This document shows, in pieces, positions 32,661 to 40,256 of a stretch of 64,000 bases of DNA. The stretch comes from Erysipelotrichaceae bacterium (GTDB taxonomy: Bacteria > Bacillota_I > Bacilli_A > Erysipelotrichales > Erysipelotrichaceae): positions 1 through 64,000 of the forward strand of contig JAUNEN010000010.1 of NCBI GenBank assembly GCA_030525525.1. Direction: 5' to 3'. Both the position numbers and the translations under genes were made by a program. The first letter of the stretch is position 1; each line of letters begins with the position of its first letter. The notes under the pieces were generated by a model that was given only the letters and a program-made list of their open reading frames with translations, made no database searches and was not told where the DNA came from.

Positions 32661-34025
32661 CTATATATGTGCAGCTTCCCCGTCTGCCGGGAATTTTCTG
32701 TAAACCGTCAGATACATTGTAACAAACGCCGCCATACCGCCGACAAGATTTGAAATCGGCTCGGCAAGGAAGACTCCTTTGACGCCATACCCGATTGCCG
32801 GCAGGATCAGGGTCAGCGGAACAACGATAATGACTTTTCTGAAGATTGAGAAGAACACTGCCCGTTTTGAGCACTTCAGAGCCGTAAAGGCAGACTGTCC
32901 CGCAAACTGAAGAGTCATGAAGATAAAGCCGAAGAAATAGATCTTCAGTGCCGGTGTTCCTGCCTCGATCATCTCTGCACTGTTGGTGAAAATCGAAATC
33001 AGCTGTTTCGGGAAAATCAGTACAACCGCCCAGGCAGCTGCCGTATAGACAAATGAAGCAAGTGTCGATACTTTGATGCCCTCCTTGATGCGGCTGTATT
33101 TTCTTGCCCCGAAGTTGAAGCTGAGAACAGGCTGCGAGCCCTGCGAAATTGCATTGACCGGAAGTGACAATATTTCTCTGACCGAGTTGATGACCGTCAT
33201 AAGACCGACATAGAGATCGCCGCCATACTGACGCAGCGCAATGTTGCAGATGATCTGCACGGCAGCGTTTGTGCCCTGCATGACAAATCCGGCCGTTCCG
33301 AGCGGAATGATCTCTTTCATGACGGAAAGCTTCGGCAGCATCTTTCCCGGGTTGATTCTGTAAACCGCATGTGAGCCGGTGAAGAATGAGAGTGCCCAGG
33401 CGGCTGAAGCAATCTGTGAAATCACTGTTGCAAGAGCTGCACCTGCCACATTCATATGGAATAAATAAATGAATACCGGATCAAGAACCAGATTCAGGAA
33501 TGCGCCGAGCAGAACGGTCATCATGCCGATTTTCGGATAGCCGCTTGCATTGATAAAACCGTTTAAACCGGTCGAGAGCATCGCTGCTGCCGTACCGAAT
33601 AAATAAATCTTCAGATATTCATCGGCATAGACATAGGACGCATCCGAAGCACCGAATGCATATAAGATCGGCTTGCGGAAAACATAGCTTAATGCAAAGA
33701 GAATGACCGAAGAGATCACAAGCGCACCGCACACCTGGGACAGGATTGTTTCGGCATGATCTTCCTTTCCTTCCCCGCGCGCAATCGCAAACAGCGGCGT
33801 ACCGCCGGTAGCGAAGAGATTTGTAAAGGCCGCAATCAATGTTGTCAAAGGAAAGGCAAGTCCGATTCCGGTCAGAGCCATGGAACCGATTCCTTCCAGA
33901 TGGCCGATATAAATTCGGTCGACAACGTTGTATAAAAGATGAACCAACTGTGCCAGCATCAGCGGCATCGACTGGGCAAAGATTACCTTCCAGATTTTTC
34001 CACTGCCAAAATCATTCTGCATCAT
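32661..34025 (-). CDS. MATE family efflux transporter
   Basis: 454 residues with about twelve hydrophobic segments in the MATE pattern. The first is FAQSMPLMLAQLVHLLYNVVDRIYIGHL, which carries a typical N-terminal MATE motif, and a second half repeats the layout (VIPLGTAGFVMQGTNAAVQIICN). These proteins export drugs or metabolites using sodium or proton gradients. The substrate cannot be inferred. The start is taken as the ATG at 34025; a GTG precedes it. It is the first gene of the run that continues into the lipoprotein and phosphoesterase genes. Confidence 0.93.
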   Translation of the reverse strand: MMQNDFGSGKIWKVIFAQSMPLMLAQLVHLLYNVVDRIYIGHLEGIGSMALTGIGLAFPLTTLIAAFTNLFATGGTPLFAIARGEGKEDHAETILSQVCGALVISSVILFALSYVFRKPILYAFGASDASYVYADEYLKIYLFGTAAAMLSTGLNGFINASGYPKIGMMTVLLGAFLNLVLDPVFIYLFHMNVAGAALATVISQIASAAWALSFFTGSHAVYRINPGKMLPKLSVMKEIIPLGTAGFVMQGTNAAVQIICNIALRQYGGDLYVGLMTVINSVREILSLPVNAISQGSQPVLSFNFGARKYSRIKEGIKVSTLASFVYTAAAWAVVLIFPKQLISIFTNSAEMIEAGTPALKIYFFGFIFMTLQFAGQSAFTALKCSKRAVFFSIFRKVIIVVPLTLILPAIGYGVKGVFLAEPISNLVGGMAAFVTMYLTVYRKFPADGEAAHI

Positions 34026-34109
34026 CACACCTTCTTGTTAACTTCAGTATTGTAGCACGTTTGCATCAGACACATGAACTGCTCTTATGTATCTGACCGT
34101 ACAGCTGTT

Positions 34110-34130
34110 ACGAAAAGACCGGCTGATTTT
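34110..34130 (-). terminator. Rho-independent terminator
   Basis: A CGGCTGA / TCAGCCG hairpin with a TCTTTTC tail on the minus strand, after the AlkZ-related gene. Confidence 0.7.
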
Positions 34131-34132
34131 AT

Positions 34133-34831
34133 TCAGCCGATCAGTTTTCTGATTAATTCTTCATCCGTTCCCGGCAGCACCTTTTTCAGATGCTTCAGGA
34201 TTCTCCGATATGACTCTTCGGGCGTGCGCTGATAGACTTTGTTCACCCACTTTTTTCCGTAGAATTCTTCCGGCGTCGCATAGCGGGCAATCCCCCAGCC
34301 ATAGAAGTTTCCGTTTTTATCGACTTCATATTCAAAGTCACTGGTCAGCACATAGCACTGCATCTGAAGTCTCGTGATTCTTGTATCAAAGCCTTTGCGC
34401 GGTTCCCATGAATCCTTTGATGTTTCACGAGGCTTCACATAGCCGCCGATTGCCTTGGCATCTTTGGAAAGAATGGAATGCCTTGATGCGATCAGATTAT
34501 AGAGATACTGATCTTCATACGTTGCCAGACCATCCTCAAAACGGGCGTCATAGTCATATCCGTCTCTGCGGTAATTGGCAAAATCATAAAACCATTGTTT
34601 TGTGATATAGCCTGCCTTTTTGCCGAAGAATTTTCCATAGGCACATCGGGTTTCCTGGATCACCGGTCCCTTCCATTCCCATACGCCCGGTTCACTGCCG
34701 AAATAGGCTTCCGGAGCACAGTGCTCCTCAATTGAAAAACCGGGAATTTCATTGGCAAAAAACGGCAGGAAGCCGAAGTCCTTCACCGCCTGAATCAGAT
34801 CTTCTTTTGTATGGATCGTAAAATCTTTCAT
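34133..34831 (-). CDS. AlkZ-related conserved protein
   Basis: 232 residues. The N-terminal KEDLIQAVKDFGFLPFFANEIPGFSIEEHCAP and WEWKGPVI are the pattern of a conserved Bacillota family annotated as AlkZ-related. Many tyrosines and tryptophans are present (GYITKQWFYDFANYRRDGYDYDARFEDG). The C-terminal RRILKHLKKVLPGTDEELIRKLI is helical. Whether it shares the DNA-glycosylase activity of AlkZ is not established. A terminator follows. Its leader also lies close to the YerC/TrpR-like gene, which has its own terminator. Confidence 0.65.
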   Translation of the reverse strand: MKDFTIHTKEDLIQAVKDFGFLPFFANEIPGFSIEEHCAPEAYFGSEPGVWEWKGPVIQETRCAYGKFFGKKAGYITKQWFYDFANYRRDGYDYDARFEDGLATYEDQYLYNLIASRHSILSKDAKAIGGYVKPRETSKDSWEPRKGFDTRITRLQMQCYVLTSDFEYEVDKNGNFYGWGIARYATPEEFYGKKWVNKVYQRTPEESYRRILKHLKKVLPGTDEELIRKLIG

Positions 34832-34849
34832 AGTGTCTTTTTCTAAAAA

Positions 34850-34870
34850 GATATCCTTCTTTCGGATATC
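34850..34870 (-). terminator. Rho-independent terminator
   Basis: A GATATCC / GGATATC stem with a TTTTT tail on the minus strand, directly after the TrpR-like gene. Confidence 0.75.
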
Positions 34871-34871
34871 C

Positions 34872-35174
34872 TTATTTCTGATTCTCTTTTTCCTTCAGTC
34901 TGGCCGCTGCCATCTCAAGGCCGTCTTCATCATCGCCGAGCAGTCTGCGCACGCGTGAAATTGTTGCAGTCGAAGCACCTGTTTCTTTGGAAACCTCCTG
35001 ATAGGTCTTCCCGTTGAGCAGACGGATGCCGACATCGAATCTCTGAGCAAATGTCTTAAGCTCATTGACGGTGCAGATGTCCTTGAAGAATTTCCTGCAC
35101 TCTTCTTCTGTCTCCAGGCTGAGAATTGCCTGAAAAAGCTGATTGATTTCAAATGAATCGAGATTGTTTTTCAT
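34872..35174 (-). CDS. YerC/TrpR-like DNA-binding regulator
   Basis: 100 residues from the ATG at 35174 (GGGAG upstream). It matches the YerC/YecD TrpR-like family: LSLETEEECRKFFKDICTVNELKTFAQRFDVGIRLLNGKTYQEVSKETGASTATISRVRRLL. The final part is a Trp-repressor-type helix-turn-helix. No ligand-binding tryptophan-repressor residues can be confidently assigned. It is divergent from the sodium:solute symporter, and imperfect dyads lie in the shared upstream region. It probably regulates itself and perhaps the transporter. Confidence 0.85.
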   Translation of the reverse strand: MKNNLDSFEINQLFQAILSLETEEECRKFFKDICTVNELKTFAQRFDVGIRLLNGKTYQEVSKETGASTATISRVRRLLGDDEDGLEMAAARLKEKENQK

Positions 35175-35233
35175 ATGGTTCTCCCAATGGAATATTACCA
35201 CTTTAAAGGATTAAATTCAATGGCAGAAACCTC

Positions 35234-35262
35234 TTGCCAATTTGCATGCAGGCAGGTATACT
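35234..35262 (+). promoter_or_regulatory. Promoter of the symporter gene
   Basis: TTGCCA, a 17-base spacer and TATACT match a sigma-A promoter well. The predicted start point is near 35269, about 50 bases upstream of the ATG. Confidence 0.75.
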
Positions 35263-35279
35263 TTAGTGGACTGATACGT

Positions 35280-35305
35280 TAATGCTTTGAAGTGTTAAAG
35301 TATTA
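35280..35305. promoter_or_regulatory. Dyad in the symporter leader, candidate operator
   Basis: TAATGCTTT and AAAGTATTA form an imperfect inverted repeat (8 of 9 positions) around GAAGTGTT, just downstream of the predicted transcription start. It could bind the adjacent TrpR-like regulator. Confidence 0.45.
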
Positions 35306-35319
35306 TGGAGGGATAGATT

Positions 35320-36867
35320 ATGTTTTTCAAGGTATTCTTATTGATTTTATTCTTTGCTGTCATGATCGGAATCGGATTCATGTACAGACACAGTTCCGCT
35401 GATGTCAGCGGATTCGTACTCGGCGGCCGTTCGGTCGGTCCGTGGGTGACAGCATTTGCATACGGCACATCCTACTTCTCGGCAGTTATCTTCGTCGGCT
35501 ATGCAGGCCAGTTCGGCTGGAAATACGGTATCGCTTCCACATGGATCGGTATCGGAAACGCACTCATCGGTTCTCTGATGGCCTGGGTCATTCTCGGCAG
35601 AAGAACAAGAATCATGTCCCAGCATCTGCACTCCGCCACCATGCCGCAGTTCTTCGAAGCCCGCTTCGGTTCGACTGCTCTCAAAATCGCTGCCAGTGTG
35701 ATCACATTCATTTTCCTGATTCCCTACACAGCTTCCCTGTACAACGGTCTTTCAAGACTGTTCGGAATGGCATTCAATATCGACTACTCGATCTGTGTCA
35801 TAGTCATGGCAGTATTGACCGGCATCTATGTCATTGCCGGAGGATATATGGCAACTGCGATCAACGACTTCATTCAGGGTATCATTATGCTGTTTGGTAT
35901 CTGTGCAGTCATCTATGCAGTCCTCAAAAGCCAGGGCGGCTTCTTAGCAGCACTCAACGGCCTTGCAATGGTCACTGATGAAACAGTCTCTTCATCACCC
36001 GGCGTATTCAATTCCTTCTTCGGACCGGATCCTCTGAATCTGCTCGGCGTTGTCATTCTGACTTCCCTCGGTACATGGGGACTGCCGCAGATGGTACAGA
36101 AATTCTATGCAATCAAGAGTGAAAAGTCCATTTCCACAGGTACCATCGTCTCCACAGCATTCGCATTCATCGTTGCCGGAGGATGCTACTTCCTGGGCGG
36201 TTTCGGAAGACTCTTCTCTTCACAAATTGACATCGCTGCCGGCGGCTATGACTCCATCATTCCGACCATGCTCAGCGGACTTCCTGATTTCCTGATCGCA
36301 ATCGTTGTCATTCTTGTATTATCTGCTTCCATGAGCACATTATCTTCACTTGTTCTCACATCCTCTTCCACAATGACGCTTGATCTGCTCAAGGGTCACA
36401 TCATCAAAGACATGGATGAAAAGAAACAGGTCTTCATCATGAGAGCGCTGATCGTTGTCTTCATTGCAGTCTCGGTTGTCATTGCAATCATTCAGTACAA
36501 GTCCAACATCACCTTCATTGCTCAGCTGATGGGTGTTTCCTGGGGTGCTCTTGCCGGTGCATTCCTGGCTCCGTTCTTATACGGCCTCTATTGGAAAGGC
36601 GCTACCAGAGCTTCAGTCTGGGTCAGCTTCATCTTCTCAACCGTTGTCATGCTGGCAAATATGCTTGTCAGAGGAAGCTTCCCTGCTCTTCTGCAGTCCC
36701 CGATCAATGCCGGAGCCTTCTGCATGATTGCCGGTCTCATCCTTGTACCGGTCATCTCACTCTTCACACCGAAACCGGATCAGAAAGTCGTTGAAGATGC
36801 ATTTGCATGCTACAATGAAAAAGTTCTGGTTCCCCAGCGCGAAGCTCTCGGCGACAGCGAGTCATAA
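35320..36867 (+). CDS. Sodium:solute symporter (SSS family)
   Basis: 515 residues with about thirteen hydrophobic segments. The family pattern is clear: GFVLGGRSVGPWVTAFAYGTSYFSAVIFVGYAG at the N-terminus, then YVIAGGYMATAINDFIQGIIML, and SASMSTLSSLVLTSSSTMTLDL in the second half (sodium-site region). SSS proteins import sugars, amino acids, organic acids or vitamins with sodium. The substrate cannot be set. TGGAGGG precedes the ATG. The amidohydrolase gene follows within 65 bases and may share the transcript. Confidence 0.92.
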   Translation: MFFKVFLLILFFAVMIGIGFMYRHSSADVSGFVLGGRSVGPWVTAFAYGTSYFSAVIFVGYAGQFGWKYGIASTWIGIGNALIGSLMAWVILGRRTRIMSQHLHSATMPQFFEARFGSTALKIAASVITFIFLIPYTASLYNGLSRLFGMAFNIDYSICVIVMAVLTGIYVIAGGYMATAINDFIQGIIMLFGICAVIYAVLKSQGGFLAALNGLAMVTDETVSSSPGVFNSFFGPDPLNLLGVVILTSLGTWGLPQMVQKFYAIKSEKSISTGTIVSTAFAFIVAGGCYFLGGFGRLFSSQIDIAAGGYDSIIPTMLSGLPDFLIAIVVILVLSASMSTLSSLVLTSSSTMTLDLLKGHIIKDMDEKKQVFIMRALIVVFIAVSVVIAIIQYKSNITFIAQLMGVSWGALAGAFLAPFLYGLYWKGATRASVWVSFIFSTVVMLANMLVRGSFPALLQSPINAGAFCMIAGLILVPVISLFTPKPDQKVVEDAFACYNEKVLVPQREALGDSES

Positions 36868-36895
36868 GCGATTTGCAAAAAAGAAGAAAAAAGGA

Positions 36896-36920
36896 ACCGG
36901 CAGCCATCATGGCTGCCGGT
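36896..36920 (+). promoter_or_regulatory. Perfect hairpin between symporter and amidohydrolase genes
   Basis: ACCGGCAGCC and GGCTGCCGGT form a 10-bp stem with a five-base loop, with no T tract after it. It sits between an AAGGA site and the amidohydrolase ATG, which could bring the two together when folded. Confidence 0.55.
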
Positions 36921-36932
36921 ATCGGTATTCAT

Positions 36933-37778
36933 ATGATTGCAGACATCCATACACATACATTCCCCGACCGCATTGCAAAGCGGACAATCGATTCCCTGGC
37001 ATCTGTTGCTCATATCAGACCTTCCACCGATGCGACTGCAGACAGTCTTTATGCATCGATGAAGAAAGCAGGAATCGATTATTCTCTTGTACTGCCGGTT
37101 GCCACCAAACCGTCCCAGGTTGAAAAGATCAATACCACCGCATACGAAAACAACCTGAAATACAAAGACATCGGCATCATTTCAGCCGGTGCCATCCATC
37201 CTGATTATGAAGGCTGGTATGAAGAGCTTGCAAGAGTGAAGCAGCTCGGTCTTAAAGGCATTAAACTTCATCCCGTCTATCAGGGATATGATCTTGACGG
37301 TGTGAAATTCATGGACATCATGAAGCGCTGCGCTGAACTGGGCCTCTTTGTCATTACCCATGCCGGGGATGATATCGGCTATCCCGGTGCGGTGCACTGC
37401 TCACCTGAAATGAGCCTTCATGTGACGGAAGAAATCCCAGAGCTCACGCTGATCCTTGCCCATATGGGAGGCTGGCAGAACTGGAAGGAAGTATGCGAAA
37501 AGCTGGTTCATACAAATGTACTGCTGGATACAGCCTTCTCGCTTTACCCGGTGCACCGGCTGGATGATCACTGGAAAGAAGATGAACCATGGCTTTTAAC
37601 AAATGAAGAATTCATGGAGATGGTCAATCTCTTCGGAGCAGACAGGATTCTTTTTGGAACGGACTGCCCATGGGCAGATCAGGCTGAGTATACGGAAGTG
37701 TTCAGAAAGCTGCCGTTAAGCAAAGAACAATATACAAAAATCATGGGTGAAAATGCGGCAGAGCTGCTGTCATTATAG
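36933..37778 (+). CDS. Amidohydrolase (TIM-barrel metal-dependent hydrolase)
   Basis: 281 residues from the ATG at 36933, where the barrel begins with MIADIHTHTFPDRIAKR (the HxH metal motif). Longer in-frame starts exist at 36873 and 36909. Later blocks are KGIKLHPVYQGYD, VITHAGDD, LILAHMGG and FGTDCPW, which supply the other metal ligands and the catalytic aspartate. The pattern matches amidohydrolase_2-type hydrolases or decarboxylases. The natural substrate is unknown. Its position after the symporter suggests use of an imported compound. Confidence 0.88.
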   Translation: MIADIHTHTFPDRIAKRTIDSLASVAHIRPSTDATADSLYASMKKAGIDYSLVLPVATKPSQVEKINTTAYENNLKYKDIGIISAGAIHPDYEGWYEELARVKQLGLKGIKLHPVYQGYDLDGVKFMDIMKRCAELGLFVITHAGDDIGYPGAVHCSPEMSLHVTEEIPELTLILAHMGGWQNWKEVCEKLVHTNVLLDTAFSLYPVHRLDDHWKEDEPWLLTNEEFMEMVNLFGADRILFGTDCPWADQAEYTEVFRKLPLSKEQYTKIMGENAAELLSL

Positions 37779-37786
37779 ACTCTCTC

Positions 37787-37815
37787 AAAGTGTGCAGAAA
37801 AGCGCACTTTTTTAT
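37787..37815 (+). terminator. Rho-independent terminator
   Basis: An AAAGTGTGC / GCGCACTTT hairpin followed by TTTTA, after the amidohydrolase gene. Confidence 0.8.
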
Positions 37816-37843
37816 TGTGAATGAGTCCCCTGCTCCATCATAA

Positions 37844-37867
37844 AACGCAGACCGTACGGCCTGCGTC
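37844..37867 (-). terminator. Rho-independent terminator
   Basis: ACGCAG / CTGCGT arms around a GTAC core, with TTTTA on the minus strand, after the ACT protein gene. Confidence 0.7.
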
Positions 37868-37891
37868 TTATTGATTCAATTGAAGTTTTGA

Positions 37892-38320
37892 TTACTGGAT
37901 ATCTTCGAGCGAGAGAACCTGGATTCCTCTTGCCGTGAGCTTGTTTTCAGCAGCTGCCGTATCATTGACACGGAAGATCATTCCGGCACTTCTGCGCTCG
38001 TGTCCGATAATGAATGAATACATATATTCAATATTGACGTTCACAGACGCAAATGTTTCCAGCAGTGCATCAAGAGCTCCCGGTTCATCAGGAATCTCAA
38101 GAGCGATGACCGAGTTGACGCTTGTGACAAAATCAGCTTCCTTGAGAATATCGACTGCGCGGATGACATCGTCGACAACGATTCTCGCAATGCCGTATTC
38201 CTTTGTCTCCGCAAGAGAAATTGCGCGCATATCAATGTGATTGGCAGCCAGGACGCCGGTCATGTTTTTCAGCGTTCCCGGTTTGTTGACCAGAAATATT
38301 GAAATCTGTTTGATACTCAT
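37892..38320 (-). CDS. Tandem ACT-domain protein
   Basis: 142 residues from the ATG at 38320 (GGAGG upstream). Two ACT domains are visible: IKQISIFLVNKPGTLKNMTGVLAANHIDMRAISL and VIALEIPDEPGALDALLETFASVNVNIEYMYSF. There is no enzyme domain, so it is a small ligand-binding regulator. Such genes commonly follow phenylacetate-CoA ligase and ior genes, as here. It probably binds an amino acid and tunes the pathway or its expression. It is the last gene of the minus-strand ior cluster. Confidence 0.88.
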   Translation of the reverse strand: MSIKQISIFLVNKPGTLKNMTGVLAANHIDMRAISLAETKEYGIARIVVDDVIRAVDILKEADFVTSVNSVIALEIPDEPGALDALLETFASVNVNIEYMYSFIIGHERRSAGMIFRVNDTAAAENKLTARGIQVLSLEDIQ

Positions 38321-38354
38321 TATCCACTCCTCCGGTTTTTTCCTTCTGCTTTTA

Positions 38355-39659
38355 TTATATCTTTCTCTTGTCGATGACGCGAACAGCTTTTCCTTCACTT
38401 CTTGCAATTGTCTTCGGTGCAACAAGTGTGACCTTTGCCTTTAAGCCAAGCATTGACCTGAGGCCATCCACAAGAACCTTCTGACGGTCGGAGATGTCAC
38501 CGATGTTGTCAGTGAACATTTCAGGTGTCATTTCAACCTGGACATCGAGTGTATCGGTGTTGTTGACACGGTCGACAATGATCTGATAGTTTGCCGGATA
38601 GCCGTTGTTGAGCAGCACGGTTTCGATCTGGCTCGGGAAGACGTTGACGCCGCGGATAATCAGCATATCGTCTGTTCTGCCCATCGGTTTTCTCATTCTG
38701 ACATGTGTTCTGCCGCATGAGCACTTTTCATAGTTGAGCATGCAGATATCACGTGTTCTGTAACGGATCAGCGGGAACGCTTCCTTGTCAAGGCATGTGA
38801 AGACAAGCTCACCCTGCTCGCCGCCTTCCATCACTTCACCTGTCTTCGGATTGATGATTTCCGGAACGAAGTGATCTTCATTGACATGCATACCCTGCTG
38901 GGCGGAACATTCAAAGGAAACGCCCGGGCCTGAGATTTCAGTTAAGCCATAGATATCATAAGCCTTGATACCGAGTGTCTTTTCGATATCGCGGCGCATT
39001 TCATCACTCCACGCTTCAGCACCAAAGATTCCTGCCTTGAGAGGAATATCATCCGGACCGTAGCCGAGTTCCTTCATTCTTTCGCCAAGATATGCCGCAT
39101 ATGAAGGTGTGCAGCAGAGAATGGTTGCCTGCAGATCCATGATGAACATGATCTGTCTGTCCGTGTTGCCTGAGCTTGTCGGAACAGTCAGGCATCCGAC
39201 TTTGTGGGAACCGCCGTTAAGACCCGGACCGCCTGTGAAAAGACCGTATCCGTAGGAGACCTGGCAGACATCTTCATTTGTTCCGCCGGCTGCCGTAATC
39301 GCACGTGCGCAGCAGTCTTCCCAGATGTCAATGTCATGCTGGGTATAGAATGCGACAACACGCTTGCCGGTTGTGCCTGAAGTCGACTGAATGCGGACGC
39401 AATCCTTCAGAGGCATGCCAAGCAGACCGTAGGGATACTGTTCCTTGAGGTCATCCTTTGTCGTAAAGGGAAGCTTATAGAGATCATCGATGGATTTGAT
39501 GTCATCGGGTGTCACGCCGGCAGCTTCCATTTTCTTTCTGTAAAACAGAACGTTGTTATAGACATGATGAACCTGTTTGATGAGTTTTTCCGACTGGATT
39601 GCCCTGATTTCCTCACGGCTGGCTGTCTCAATTTCTTTCTGATAGTACCTTTCTTCCAT
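38355..39659 (-). CDS. paaK: Phenylacetate--CoA ligase
   Basis: 434 residues. The ANL fold shows YKLPFTTKDDLKEQYPYG, the P-loop IQSTSGTTGKRVV and YGLTEISGPGV; RTRDICML supplies the hinge aspartate. A four-cysteine-type block (CSCGRTHVRM) is typical of PaaK-type enzymes. It activates aryl acetates to their CoA thioesters with ATP. In an anaerobe with ior genes upstream, it may instead run in reverse to conserve energy from arylacetyl-CoA. GGGGAGG precedes the ATG. It belongs to the iorA-iorB-paaK-ACT operon. Confidence 0.93.
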   Translation of the reverse strand: MEERYYQKEIETASREEIRAIQSEKLIKQVHHVYNNVLFYRKKMEAAGVTPDDIKSIDDLYKLPFTTKDDLKEQYPYGLLGMPLKDCVRIQSTSGTTGKRVVAFYTQHDIDIWEDCCARAITAAGGTNEDVCQVSYGYGLFTGGPGLNGGSHKVGCLTVPTSSGNTDRQIMFIMDLQATILCCTPSYAAYLGERMKELGYGPDDIPLKAGIFGAEAWSDEMRRDIEKTLGIKAYDIYGLTEISGPGVSFECSAQQGMHVNEDHFVPEIINPKTGEVMEGGEQGELVFTCLDKEAFPLIRYRTRDICMLNYEKCSCGRTHVRMRKPMGRTDDMLIIRGVNVFPSQIETVLLNNGYPANYQIIVDRVNNTDTLDVQVEMTPEMFTDNIGDISDRQKVLVDGLRSMLGLKAKVTLVAPKTIARSEGKAVRVIDKRKI

Positions 39660-39681
39660 GTATCCTCCCCAATCTCAGATC

Positions 39682-40254
39682 TCAGGCATTTTTCCCAAGT
39701 TCGAATGCTTTCTTATTCATTTCAAGGAAACGGGAAGGAACAATCGCTTCCAGCGAAGCCATCCAGTCCGCCTCATCAATGTCAAAGTAATGAGAAAGTC
39801 TGCCGAGAAGGACAACGTTGACCGCTTTGGAAGAACCTGCTTCTTCAGCCAGCTTCAGACAGTCAAGCGCATCGACCTTAACGCCTGCATTCTTCATTTT
39901 TTCAATTACATTTTCAGGATATTTCATCGCTCCGGTGATGACCGGCATCGGATCAATCTGCTGTGTATTTGTAACAATCACGCCGTCTTCCTTCAGATAG
40001 GAAAGCCATCTGGCAGCTTCGAGAGCTTCAAAGGAAACGATGACATCCGCTTCACCCTGATCAATGACAGGTGAATAAACCTTATCGCCGTATCTGACAT
40101 ATGTGACGACGCTTCCGCCGCGCTGGCTCATGCCGTGAACTTCGGAAACCTTGACATCATAGCCCTGGTTCATTAACAGATGGCCGAGCAGCTTTGAAGC
40201 GAGCAGACTTCCCTGTCCGCCGACGCCGACGATCATAATATTCTTCGTATTCAT
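39682..40254 (-). CDS. iorB: Indolepyruvate oxidoreductase beta subunit
   Basis: 190 residues. The N-terminal MIVGVGGQGSLLASKLLGHLL (the GGQG motif) and SEVHGMSQRGGSVVTYVRYG match the gamma-type domain of 2-oxoacid:ferredoxin oxidoreductases and IorB. The gene starts two bases after the iorA stop, with AGGAGG inside the end of iorA, so the subunits are translationally linked. With IorA it oxidatively decarboxylates aryl pyruvates to aryl-acetyl-CoA, reducing ferredoxin. Confidence 0.94.
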   Translation of the reverse strand: MNTKNIMIVGVGGQGSLLASKLLGHLLMNQGYDVKVSEVHGMSQRGGSVVTYVRYGDKVYSPVIDQGEADVIVSFEALEAARWLSYLKEDGVIVTNTQQIDPMPVITGAMKYPENVIEKMKNAGVKVDALDCLKLAEEAGSSKAVNVVLLGRLSHYFDIDEADWMASLEAIVPSRFLEMNKKAFELGKNA

Positions 40255-40256
40255 GT

